DNA of 64,000 bases, from positions 124,001-188,000 of the forward strand of contig CAVYTO010000001.1 of the NCBI GenBank assembly GCA_963771505.1, written 5' to 3'. The notes below the pieces were generated by a model, which did not search any database, was not told the DNA's origin, and saw nothing but the letters and a program-made list of their open reading frames with translations. This DNA comes from JAJPHW01 sp963771505. GTDB taxonomy: Bacteria > Acidobacteriota > Terriglobia > Terriglobales > Acidobacteriaceae. Shown here one piece after another: positions 18,406-26,171 of the stretch (its first letter is position 1; every line of letters starts with the position of its first letter). The translations under genes were made by a program, and so were the position numbers.

Positions 18406-19335
18406 GTGCCTCAATCCTTTGCAAATATCGAGAAGTTGCCCAATAGGCTGGCTCCTCTCCTCTCGGAGTTGTACCAAACGAGCCGGGGAGCGGAGTTTGG
18501 GCTTGGTGGCGACGAATTCGCTTCGATTCTCGAAGGAGTGCTCGCGAAATATGCGCCGGCAAGGAACGATAACGATAAAGACACCGAAACCTTTCTGCTG
18601 ACGTTAAAAGTGGAAGATCTCGCGCTGGCCCGCGCCTGCGCGGCCGGCAATGAACGCGCCTGGGAAGTGTTCCTCACCCGCTTCCGGGAAAAGCTCTACG
18701 AAGTGGCAGCGTACATCACCCGCGAGAGCGCGTCCGGGCGCGAACTTGCCGACTCGCTCTATGCAGACCTTTATGGTCTCTCCGACCGCGCTGGCAAGCG
18801 GGTATCGAAGTTGGCCTCCTACAGCGGGCGCGGATCGCTCGAAGGCTGGCTGCGCACTGTCATGGCGCAGGAGTACGTCAATCGTTACCGCAAACAACGG
18901 CGGGTAGTGAGTCTGGATGAAGAAACGGAACAAGGCACGCAATTCGCTGCGGAAGCCGGCGCGCCGCCCCAGGTCGCCGATCCGGTTGTGGAAGCCGCAA
19001 CGGATCGTGTGCTGTCCGCGCTTTCTGCCGACGACCGATTTCTGCTCGCTTCTTATTATCTCGACGGGCGCACCCTTGCCGAGATTGCCAGACTGCTCAA
19101 AGTGCATGAATCCACCATCAGCCGCAAGCTGGACAAGCTGGCTAAAGCCTTGCGAAAGCAAATTTTAGCGGCGCTCGTGAAAGGCGGCATGGGCCGTCGG
19201 CAAGCCCAGGAATCCATGGACGTCGACGTGCGCGATTTACGGGTAAATATCCGCAGTCTTAAAACGCAAGAACCAGCCGTTCCTGCGTTCTCACAGGTAA
19301 AGATTCAACCCAAAGCAGGCGACCGCACGGATTGA
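18406..19335 (+). CDS. Sigma-70 family (ECF-like) RNA polymerase sigma factor
   Basis: This 309-residue protein starts with GTG. It carries an N-terminal extension of about 75 residues ahead of region 2 (GNERAWEVFLTRFREKLYEVA, GSLEGWLRTVMAQEYVNRYRKQRR). Region 4 follows (SADDRFLLASYYLDGRTLAEIARLLKVHESTISRKLDKL) with a clear helix-turn-helix. A C-terminal tail of about 60 residues lies beyond region 4, making it longer than a usual ECF factor (170-200 residues). The gene 39 bp downstream encodes a zinc-finger anti-sigma factor, which probably holds it inactive. The target promoters are unknown. Confidence 0.87.
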   Translation: MPQSFANIEKLPNRLAPLLSELYQTSRGAEFGLGGDEFASILEGVLAKYAPARNDNDKDTETFLLTLKVEDLALARACAAGNERAWEVFLTRFREKLYEVAAYITRESASGRELADSLYADLYGLSDRAGKRVSKLASYSGRGSLEGWLRTVMAQEYVNRYRKQRRVVSLDEETEQGTQFAAEAGAPPQVADPVVEAATDRVLSALSADDRFLLASYYLDGRTLAEIARLLKVHESTISRKLDKLAKALRKQILAALVKGGMGRRQAQESMDVDVRDLRVNIRSLKTQEPAVPAFSQVKIQPKAGDRTD

Positions 19336-19374
19336 AGCGGTAGCGAATTAACTTTATAGCCGCAAAGACGACGA

Positions 19375-20286
19375 ATGAGATTTGATGGAATGGATGAGCT
19401 CCCCAAAATCGCGCTCGAACGGATGAGGATTTCGAACCCTTCTGAGTCGCACCCTGAAGCGGAAATGCTGAACGCCTTCGCCGAAAATGCCTTGGGCGAC
19501 AAAGAGCGCGGGCACCTGACGGCTCATCTTGCCCAATGCCCAGACTGCCGCGAAATCATGATGCTTGCGCTGCCCGAAGCCACCAACCCGCAGGCCGTCC
19601 TTGTGCCCGCATCGCTTTTCTGGCGTCGGCCAGCATTTCGGTGGGTGGCGCTTACAGCTTGCGCCGCACTGATCTTGGCGGGCGTAAGTGCGCGTCACTT
19701 CGGTGAGCACAGATCAATTGGAGATGTGGCGCAGGCTGTTCCTTCTCAGGCAGCTCGAAGAGTTGCACCCATGCCGCCTGCATCGATTCCGGCAAGCGAG
19801 GTCAGCGCTCAAAAAGCACCGTCGACGCCGAATCAACGGAATAGGGCTACGAGCGCAGGCAACAACCAATCCCCAGCTGTCCCGGTTGAAAGCTTCGTCC
19901 CGAGCACAAGCCGGGACTCAGCCCGTGTAACGGCGCGAACCACGCTCAATCTCAATCCCCGCTGGACTCTCACCGAAGATGGCGCTCTACAACGCTCCCT
20001 CGACTCCGGCAAGACTTGGTCGCCAGTTTCGGTGGCACCGAATGCGGCCTTTCGGGCAGTTGCAGCCTCAGGGCAGCGCATATGGGTTGGCGGCCAAAAA
20101 GGCTCACTCTATTCCTCGCTGGATGCCGGACAAACCTGGAGTCATGTCCAACCTCTAGCCGGATCCGAAAGCCTCGCTGACGACATTACAAACATTGTCT
20201 TGACCGACGATCATCATGTCAGTCTGGGCACAGTATCTGCCACCTGGGTTTCCTCCGACTCCGGCCAGACCTGGCAAAAGAAGTAG
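19375..20286 (+). CDS. Anti-sigma factor with zinc finger and exported YCF48/BNR-like sensor domain
   Basis: The N-terminal part has the ZAS signature, with His and two Cys in LTAHLAQCPDCREIM (about residues 51-66). That is the cytoplasmic sigma-binding domain. A single membrane helix follows (FRWVALTACAALILAGVSA, about 84-102), then a Pro/Ser-rich linker. The C-terminal region of about 110 residues carries three SGKTW-type repeats (RSLDSGKTWSPV, SSLDAGQTWSHV, SSDSGQTWQ), typical of BNR/YCF48 propeller blades. The topology puts these blades in the periplasm as a probable signal sensor. It lies 39 bp after its sigma gene and ends before a strong terminator. Confidence 0.82.
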   Translation: MRFDGMDELPKIALERMRISNPSESHPEAEMLNAFAENALGDKERGHLTAHLAQCPDCREIMMLALPEATNPQAVLVPASLFWRRPAFRWVALTACAALILAGVSARHFGEHRSIGDVAQAVPSQAARRVAPMPPASIPASEVSAQKAPSTPNQRNRATSAGNNQSPAVPVESFVPSTSRDSARVTARTTLNLNPRWTLTEDGALQRSLDSGKTWSPVSVAPNAAFRAVAASGQRIWVGGQKGSLYSSLDAGQTWSHVQPLAGSESLADDITNIVLTDDHHVSLGTVSATWVSSDSGQTWQKK

Positions 20287-20388
20287 CTCCCGCTGTTTCC
20301 TCGTGGTTATTACCTACGTGACATTTACAGCGCATCCGCGCGCCCCTACCATCCAGTCGTGGTTTGGCAGTTCCTGGGGAGGGCTGCC

Positions 20389-20425
20389 AAGCGTCCTGAA
20401 CTACGGTTTAGGACGCTTCCTTTTT
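20389..20425 (+). terminator. Rho-independent terminator of the sigma/anti-sigma operon
   Basis: A 9-bp perfect stem (AAGCGTCCT with AGGACGCTT) has a 12-nt loop and is followed by CCTTTTT. It lies about 100 bp beyond the anti-sigma stop codon. Confidence 0.85.
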
Positions 20426-20582
20426 GCCCGGAAGCCACAGTTGCCGTTCAGATGTGGCTTGCGTCGAATCCGGCCAGTTGGCATCTATATCAGTGTTACG
20501 ATTGAATGGCTGGAAAATTCAATTCGCAATCATAAATTCGCCGCTGGCAACATTTCTCTAGGCGGCATCAACCGGAGGAAAC

Positions 20583-20915
20583 ATGGCGGGCAATGGAATT
20601 ATTGAAGTGAACGACGCAAATTTCGACCAGGACGTGCTCAAGTCCGACACACCTGTATTGGTGGATTTTTGGGCAACCTGGTGCGGCCCTTGCCGCGCGA
20701 TTGCTCCGATCGTCGAAGAATTGGCGAAGGACTACCAAGGCAAAGTGAAGGTCGGAAAGATGGATGTGGACGCAAACAGCGCCACTCCGATGCGTTATGG
20801 CGTACGCGGTATTCCTACGCTGCTGGTTTTCAAAGGCGGACAGGTGAAAGAGCAGATCGTGGGATACGTCGCTAAAGACGTGATCCAAAAGGCGCTCGAC
20901 AAGCACCTGGCGTAA
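20583..20915 (+). CDS. trxA: Thioredoxin
   Basis: This 110-residue cytoplasmic thioredoxin has the active site WCGPC at residues 33-37 and the cis-proline motif GIPTLLVF. A strong ribosome site (CGGAGGAAAC) precedes the ATG. It would reduce protein disulfides using electrons from thioredoxin reductase. The length is standard for TrxA. It stands alone, after the terminator of the sigma operon and convergent with lexA. The methionine sulfoxide reductase gene nearby (21695) is a typical client of thioredoxin. Confidence 0.95.
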   Translation: MAGNGIIEVNDANFDQDVLKSDTPVLVDFWATWCGPCRAIAPIVEELAKDYQGKVKVGKMDVDANSATPMRYGVRGIPTLLVFKGGQVKEQIVGYVAKDVIQKALDKHLA

Positions 20916-20923
20916 ATATCTTC

Positions 20924-20945
20924 GGGACGGATGCAAGTCCGTCCC
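20924..20945. terminator. Probable bidirectional terminator hairpin between trxA and lexA
   Basis: A perfect 8-bp stem GGGACGGA/TCCGTCCC with a 6-nt loop fills the 39-bp gap between the two convergent genes. T-runs are poor on both sides, so efficiency is uncertain. Confidence 0.6.
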
Positions 20946-20954
20946 AGTACCTTC

Positions 20955-21575
20955 CTAGTATTTCCTCAACACTCCAATCACCCTGCCTTGAATCTCTACG
21001 GCTGCCGCCGGAACAATAATCGGCTTCATGGTTGCGTTGGAGGGCTGCAATCTCACGTTGTCGCCCTCCCGATAGAACCTCTTCAGTGTGGCGTCGCTTC
21101 CATCCACAAGCGCGACAACGATGTCCCCGTTGTGCGCAGTCTTCGCTTTTTCCACCAGAACGTAATCTTTATTCAGAATGGCTTCGTCCTGCATGGAATC
21201 GCCCCGCACCTCGAGCACGAAAACATCCTTCGAGCGGACGAAATCGGCCAGTGAAATAGTTTCGGAGTTCTGCACCGCTTCAATCGGCTGGCCCGCGGCG
21301 ATCCTGCCAAGCAGAGGAAGAACCAGGGTCGTGTTCACCGACATGGCCTGCTTCAGGCGGCCCTTCGCTGGCACCAGATCAATCGACCGGCTGCGGTTGA
21401 AGTCGCGCGTTAGCAGCCCTTTTTTCTCGAGATTGGTGATGTGCTTGTGGACGGTAGCCAGGGAGCTAAGATCGAGGCCCGCTCCGATTTCTTCAAACGA
21501 AGGCGAATATCCCTGTTTTTGCACGAAGTCCGAAATGAAGTCGTACACTTCTTTTTGGCGCCGGGTGATAGCCAT
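20955..21575 (-). CDS. lexA: LexA repressor (SOS response)
   Basis: This 206-residue LexA has the standard start MAITRRQKEVYDFI and a winged helix-turn-helix (residues about 1-65). The autoproteolytic domain carries the Ala-Gly cleavage site at A94-G95 (GRIAAGQP), the nucleophile S127 (GDSMQDEAI) and K165 (ATLKRFY). RecA filaments would trigger self-cleavage and derepress SOS genes. The predicted promoter at 21582-21609 places transcription start at or next to the ATG, and no ribosome site is present, so translation may be leaderless. I could not identify a convincing LexA operator in the promoter. Confidence 0.96.
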   Translation of the reverse strand: MAITRRQKEVYDFISDFVQKQGYSPSFEEIGAGLDLSSLATVHKHITNLEKKGLLTRDFNRSRSIDLVPAKGRLKQAMSVNTTLVLPLLGRIAAGQPIEAVQNSETISLADFVRSKDVFVLEVRGDSMQDEAILNKDYVLVEKAKTAHNGDIVVALVDGSDATLKRFYREGDNVRLQPSNATMKPIIVPAAAVEIQGRVIGVLRKY

Positions 21576-21581
21576 TTCCGG

Positions 21582-21609
21582 ATTGTAAGCGAATAAAAAG
21601 CGAAGTCAA
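21582..21609 (-). promoter_or_regulatory. Sigma-70-type promoter of lexA
   Basis: On the minus strand TTGACT (-35, 21604-21609) and TACAAT (-10, 21582-21587) are separated by 16 bp, very close to consensus. The distance to the lexA ATG (21575) implies a leader of about zero to a few nucleotides. Confidence 0.75.
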
Positions 21610-21694
21610 GGGCGTTCTGACTTGGTTGTGGCGATGGAACCTTTTTGATCAAGCGCGATCTAATAGATTGAACCCAGAAATGAGCGAGGAATTC

Positions 21695-22096
21695 ATGGAA
21701 GAGAAAATGAAAAAGACCGAAACCGAGTGGAAGCAGCAATTATCTTCAGAGCAGTATCATGTCGCCCGCGAGGCCGGCACCGAGAGGCCATTTACCGGCA
21801 AATACTGGAACACGAAGGATTCAGGAACTTACAACTGCGTTTGTTGCGGCGCCCCATTATTCAGTTCCGACGCGAAGTTTGATTCAGGGTGCGGCTGGCC
21901 CAGCTTTTCGCAGCCGATCGACGCCGCTCCCATTGTCGAAAAGACCGACCGAACATTCGGGATGAAGCGGACCGAAACCCGCTGCGCCCGCTGTGATGCG
22001 CACCTGGGTCATGTGTTTGAAGACGGCCCGGCACCGACTGGCTTGAGGTACTGCATCAATTCGGCGTCGTTGGATTTGCAACCAGAAAAGAAATAG
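21695..22096 (+). CDS. msrB: Peptide-methionine (R)-S-oxide reductase
   Basis: The ATG at 21695 is chosen because GCGAGGA lies 5 nt upstream; ATG 21680 is an alternative. The 133-residue product has the MsrB fold. Its two zinc-binding CxxC pairs are CVCCGAPLF and CARCDAHLGHVF. The catalytic cysteine is in LRYCINSASL. It reduces methionine-R-sulfoxide in oxidised proteins using thioredoxin. The active residue is cysteine, not selenocysteine, although the window encodes tRNA-Sec. It is divergent from lexA and ends at a strong terminator. Confidence 0.95.
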   Translation: MEEKMKKTETEWKQQLSSEQYHVAREAGTERPFTGKYWNTKDSGTYNCVCCGAPLFSSDAKFDSGCGWPSFSQPIDAAPIVEKTDRTFGMKRTETRCARCDAHLGHVFEDGPAPTGLRYCINSASLDLQPEKK

Positions 22097-22137
22097 CGAG
22101 GTCGCCTCGCAAATGCGATCATGGCGAGAAAAGTTAT

Positions 22138-22167
22138 GGGACGCGCAGCAGATGCGCGTCCCTTTTT
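22138..22167 (+). terminator. Rho-independent terminator of msrB
   Basis: A perfect 10-bp GC-rich stem (GGGACGCGCA with TGCGCGTCCC, 5-nt loop) is followed by TTTTT. The bactofilin gene on the other strand ends 4 bp later. Confidence 0.93.
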
Positions 22168-22170
22168 AAT

Positions 22171-22647
22171 TTATGCGCCAGCGGAAGCGGCCATTGCTTT
22201 CTGCTGCTCGTTGGAATTTTCTTTCTTGTTGTCGTTCTTTTTGTCAGCGGACCGCACCTGGACGCTGCCCTTAAGCAACGCTCCATCTTCAACGCTGATG
22301 CGATGAGTGATGACGTCGCCAGTCAGCGAGCCTTCGCTGCGGATGTCAACACGGTCAGTGCACTCGACGTTTCCGGTGACCTGGCCCATGATGACGACTT
22401 CCTTGGCGCTGATGTTAGCTTTCACGACGCCGTTGCGGCCAATCGTGACGCGGTTGTCGGTGAGATTGATCGAGCCTTCAATCTTACCGTCGATGTATAG
22501 CGCCTCGGTGCCGCTGATTTCGCCTTTGATCACCAGAGAACGGCCAATGGTGGCTTGTTCGGTTGGCACCGACACGGTTTTGGTCGGGGCAAAGTTAGTT
22601 GGGGTTGCGGGATATTTGTTGGCGTTATTCTCAGGTGCTTGCAGCAT
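22171..22647 (-). CDS. Bactofilin family cytoskeletal protein
   Basis: The 158-residue product has the bactofilin (DUF583) core at about residues 30-130. It is a run of short beta-strands with SLVIKGEISGTEALYIDGKIEGSI-type turns that form a right-handed beta-helix. The N- and C-terminal tails are flexible, and the C-tail is Lys/Asn/Glu-rich. Bactofilins polymerise without nucleotide and scaffold cell-wall enzymes or chromosome-partition proteins. The start at 22647 has an AAGGAA element upstream. It is 171 bp from the ABC-F gene on the same strand and may share its transcript. Confidence 0.9.
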   Translation of the reverse strand: MLQAPENNANKYPATPTNFAPTKTVSVPTEQATIGRSLVIKGEISGTEALYIDGKIEGSINLTDNRVTIGRNGVVKANISAKEVVIMGQVTGNVECTDRVDIRSEGSLTGDVITHRISVEDGALLKGSVQVRSADKKNDNKKENSNEQQKAMAASAGA

Positions 22648-22818
22648 CGGGTCTATTCCTTGTTCCGTGCGGCTTCGATTCGTTCGCGCATTGCCGCAGT
22701 CGGCGATTTCTGAACTTATGGCCAGTCGGCCAAAAAGACTATCGCATGAACTTTGGTGTCCGTGCAGGTTACGGAAGAACAGGAACGAGTGCGGAAGGAG
22801 CTTGAGAACTGCGGCTTT

Positions 22819-24765
22819 CTATGCCTGGACCGCTTGCGACAACGCTTCCCACTCCGCAAGAAATTTCTGGTGGCGGGTCTGGCAATCCTTCAACTCGCGC
22901 GACAGCCGCTCGGTTTCTTCCGCACTGACGAAACTTAAAAGCGCATTCTCATGCTCCGCGATCGATGTTTCCAGTTCCGCGATTTCAGTTTCGAGTTCCC
23001 CGATTCGCTCTTCCATTTGCTTGCGCTTGATAGGATTGAGCCTCTTGCCTTTAGCTTCAGCAGACGGATTCGCTTGATTGCCATTCGCCGGCTGCGCGGA
23101 ACTTGAACTGGAGACTCCGCTGCGCAGTGATTTCACGACAGTCGCCTGCAAAGCTTCCGCCCCACCCTGTTTGCGCCACATGAAGTCTTCGTAGTTGCCG
23201 GGGTAGACTTCCACTTTGCCGTCGCCAACTTCAAACACACGAGTAGCCAGTTTGTCGATAAAGTATCGATCGTGGGAAACGAAAACGACCGACCCCGTGT
23301 AAACGGCGAGGGCATCGAGCAACACATCTTTTGCGCGCATGTCGAGATGGTTGGTGGGCTCATCGAGAAGCAGAAAATTCGCGGGATCCAGAAGCATCCG
23401 CAGAAGAGCATAGCGATTGCGCTCCCCGCCTGAGAGCACGCCTATTTTCTTGAAGGCATCGTCGCCGGAAAAAAGGAAACAGCCTAGCAGGCTGCGCAAC
23501 TCGGTTTCGCCCGACTTCGGCGCCACGCGGCCCAGGTCGTCCATCACGCGCGCGTTGGTGTCGAGTTCCTTATATTGATCCTGGGCGAAATACCCAGTCT
23601 GGATGTTGTGACCCAACTTGTAGTCGCCAGCCGTCAGTTTTTCTTCGCCCGCCAGTAATTTGATCAGCGTGGATTTGCCTGCGCCATTCACGCCCACGAG
23701 CGCAATACGGTCTCCGCGCTCGATCATGAAATTCACGCCGCCCAATACGTGCTTCTCTCCATAGGCCTTGGCGACATCGTGGAATTCGGCCACGATCCGT
23801 CCGCCAGCTTTGGGTTGCGGGAACGAAAAATGGATGGTCTTCTCTTCTTCCGGCAGCTCAATACGCTCGATCCGTTCGAGCTCCTTGACCCGGCTCTGCA
23901 CCTGCTTGGCTTTAGTGGCGGTGTAGCGGAAGCGATTGATAAAAATTTCCAGCTGCTCGATGCGGTCGCGCTGGTTGCGGTACGCCGCTTCCAGTTGTTC
24001 GAGACGCTGCGTTTTCTGTGCCAGATATTTTTCGTAGTTACCGGGATAGAGCGTGATGCGCTTGTTCCATATCTCGCCAATCCGGTTGACGGTGATGTCG
24101 AGGAAATAACGGTCGTGCGAGATGAGCACGAAGGCGTTGGGATAATTCGTCAGATACTCTTCCAGCCAGTTGCGCGCTTCAAGATCAAGATGGTTGGTGG
24201 GTTCGTCGAGCAGAAGCAGATTGGGCTGTTGCAGCAGAAGTTTAGCCAGCGCAAGGCGCATCTGCCAGCCACCGGAAAATTCGTCCGTCAGCCTTCCCCA
24301 ATCTTCTTTGCGAAAACCGAGGCCGCCGAGAACATTGCCGACCTGGGCTTCGGTTGTGTAGCCGTCATGCGCCTGAAATTCATGCTCAAGGCGGTGATAA
24401 CGATCGGCGACCTGCATGTACTCCGGCGAGGCCGTATCCAATTCAGACATGCGGACGGTTAGCGATTCCATCTCGCGCTCCATGTCGCGCAACCCGGAGA
24501 ACACCGACATGCATTCGTCGAATACGGTGCGGCCCGTGAGCGTGAGACCATCCTGCGGCAAGTACCCAGCGCTAATGCCTTTGGCGATGCTGACGGAGCC
24601 GTAATCCAGCGTCTCGCTGCCCGCCAACACCTTCATCAGCGTGGATTTCCCGGTGCCGTTCGCGCCCACCAACCCCACGCGGTCGCGGGACGTGATCATC
24701 CAGTCGACGCTCTCAAACAAGAGCTTGTGTCCAAAGCGTTTACCCGCGCCTGAAAGTTGAATCAT
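22819..24765 (-). CDS. ABC-F family ATPase (translation factor type)
   Basis: This 648-residue protein has two ABC ATPase domains in one chain and no membrane segments. The Walker A motifs are GANGTGKSTL (near residue 35) and GVNGAGKSTL (near 350). The signatures are FSGGWQMRLALAKLL and LSGGERNRYALLRML, each followed by LLLDEPTNHLD. A linker of about 80 residues separates the domains, and a C-terminal coiled coil rich in Glu/Lys closes the protein, as in Uup/YbiT/EttA relatives. ABC-F proteins act on the ribosome, relieving stalling or giving antibiotic protection. The subfamily cannot be fixed by eye. Confidence 0.93.
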   Translation of the reverse strand: MIQLSGAGKRFGHKLLFESVDWMITSRDRVGLVGANGTGKSTLMKVLAGSETLDYGSVSIAKGISAGYLPQDGLTLTGRTVFDECMSVFSGLRDMEREMESLTVRMSELDTASPEYMQVADRYHRLEHEFQAHDGYTTEAQVGNVLGGLGFRKEDWGRLTDEFSGGWQMRLALAKLLLQQPNLLLLDEPTNHLDLEARNWLEEYLTNYPNAFVLISHDRYFLDITVNRIGEIWNKRITLYPGNYEKYLAQKTQRLEQLEAAYRNQRDRIEQLEIFINRFRYTATKAKQVQSRVKELERIERIELPEEEKTIHFSFPQPKAGGRIVAEFHDVAKAYGEKHVLGGVNFMIERGDRIALVGVNGAGKSTLIKLLAGEEKLTAGDYKLGHNIQTGYFAQDQYKELDTNARVMDDLGRVAPKSGETELRSLLGCFLFSGDDAFKKIGVLSGGERNRYALLRMLLDPANFLLLDEPTNHLDMRAKDVLLDALAVYTGSVVFVSHDRYFIDKLATRVFEVGDGKVEVYPGNYEDFMWRKQGGAEALQATVVKSLRSGVSSSSSAQPANGNQANPSAEAKGKRLNPIKRKQMEERIGELETEIAELETSIAEHENALLSFVSAEETERLSRELKDCQTRHQKFLAEWEALSQAVQA

Positions 24766-24846
24766 GCTGCATTAATCGTCTCACGAGCGCCAGTTTTTCG
24801 CGTAGAAGGGCTCACCCAGAACCGTCTTGTGGAAGATTTAGAAATC

Positions 24847-25332
24847 TTAGAATGACGTCGAGGGGAATAGATCGTCGGCGTGGTCGGGACGGCTTGGCGG
24901 TTTTTCCGGCGCGATGATCGCGAGGGCCCGGTCCATCACCGACTGGATTTCCTTCGCGTACTTGACCTCCCTGCCCTTGGCCAGAATCTTGCGTGCATTC
25001 TCGGGCCCGAACCAGGTGGGATTTCGGTCGCTTTCGTGCGGAATGCCGGTCTCTTGCACTTCCATCAGGAACGCCTTCACCACGAACTCGCGCACACCCG
25101 GAGGTTTCCAGAAAACGCCCTTGGAATGCAGATACAGGTGAAAGTGTCGCGCCTCGATGTGTCCGCGAATACCGGCTTCTTCGAGGGCCTCTTTCTCGGC
25201 CGCTTGGCTATGAGAAAGATGATCCTCAGGCGCGCCCTTGGGAAAGGTCCACTTGTTGCCGCCGTTGCTGTTCACCAGCAGGAATTCAACCTGATGCCCT
25301 TTGCGGCGATAGCACACGGCCGCCACTTGCAT
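24847..25332 (-). CDS. Nudix hydrolase-like protein with altered Nudix box
   Basis: The 161-residue product (ATG 25332; a TTG lies 6 nt further up) has the Nudix fold pattern, with KWTFPKG before the box. The box has the usual spacing, but the first conserved Glu is replaced by Leu and the Arg by Lys: GAPEDHL, then KEALEEAGI. The metal-binding EExG core remains. Nudix enzymes hydrolyse nucleoside diphosphate derivatives. The changes may alter or weaken catalysis. No ribosome site is obvious. It is 81 bp from the start of the ABC-F gene on the same strand. Confidence 0.8.
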   Translation of the reverse strand: MQVAAVCYRRKGHQVEFLLVNSNGGNKWTFPKGAPEDHLSHSQAAEKEALEEAGIRGHIEARHFHLYLHSKGVFWKPPGVREFVVKAFLMEVQETGIPHESDRNPTWFGPENARKILAKGREVKYAKEIQSVMDRALAIIAPEKPPSRPDHADDLFPSTSF

Positions 25333-25484
25333 GGGCAATGCGAAGCGTAGAAGTTTTTGGGCTGCCGTCTTCAGGTGACGCTCCTTCAGTTCCGCTGCTG
25401 CTGCAATGGTAATGGGAAGATGTTTCTAGAATATGAAATTGCAGCGAAAAAGGTGCAGCGGAGATTACTAGATGATTACCTTCC

Positions 25485-26162
25485 TTACTGGGCGGCGCTG
25501 CGTTCTTCGCTGGTGGGGAAACTGGTAACGCTGGCGGTGGGCCTACTTTGCAGGATTTTCATGGTGTTCAAGATCGAAGAAATGACGGGCTCGTCGCCGA
25601 TCGCAGTGTTGATCATCAGGTGGTAAAGCGAACGTGTCGGCCAATCCGCGTTGAAATAACGCTTGATGAAAACAATGCGGTCGCGATCGACAGTATTGAG
25701 AAGCTCTTCTGGGTCACCCGGAATTCGGCTGCCGTTTTCCCGCAAGCGGCGCAGCTTCTCGGCGTAAGGCGCGTAGAGAAAGACGTGAAAAGCGTCGGCG
25801 TGCTCACGCAAAAAGTACGGCGCGCCGCGTCCGACAATCACGCACTTGCCCTCGCGAGCGGCTTTCGCCATGACCCTGCCGCCCATTTCCACCATGCAGT
25901 CAGCATCGAAAAAGTCGCTGCCCGGTTGCGGCATTGCACGCTCATAGCTTCCCCGCCAGAATATTTTAGACAGCCGATGGAACGTGCTGTCAACTTTGTC
26001 CTGCCTGTTCTCAACCGCAGCACAATCAACGTTTGCCAGCTTGGCGATTTCTTCGGTGAGGGCGTGGTCCCATAGTTTCCAACCCAGGCGCTGCGCCAAG
26101 GCTGCTGCGATTTCGCCGCCGCCGCACCCGAATTCGCGTTCGATCGTAACTACGCTGTACAT
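25485..26162 (-). CDS. Cytidylate-kinase-like protein
   Basis: This 225-residue protein begins MYSVVTIEREFGCGGGEIAAALAQRLGW. The phosphate-binding loop is of the cytidylate-kinase-like family, in which the usual GxxxxGKS/T is reshaped to GCGGGE. GKCVIVGRGAPYFLR and arginine-rich RLRRLRENGSRI segments follow, consistent with a nucleotide-kinase lid and acceptor site. The family is widespread but its substrate is not established. It begins 9 bp after the MFS transporter gene and is probably the last gene of the efflux operon, an unusual place for a nucleotide kinase. Confidence 0.8.
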   Translation of the reverse strand: MYSVVTIEREFGCGGGEIAAALAQRLGWKLWDHALTEEIAKLANVDCAAVENRQDKVDSTFHRLSKIFWRGSYERAMPQPGSDFFDADCMVEMGGRVMAKAAREGKCVIVGRGAPYFLREHADAFHVFLYAPYAEKLRRLRENGSRIPGDPEELLNTVDRDRIVFIKRYFNADWPTRSLYHLMINTAIGDEPVISSILNTMKILQSRPTASVTSFPTSEERSAAQ

Positions 26163-26171
26163 CGCAAGTTT

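Noticed and set aside
21610..21660. LexA operator upstream of lexA (GTTC ... GAAC halves)
   Set aside because: The half-sites are about 19 bp apart, unlike known LexA boxes, so I do not call an operator.
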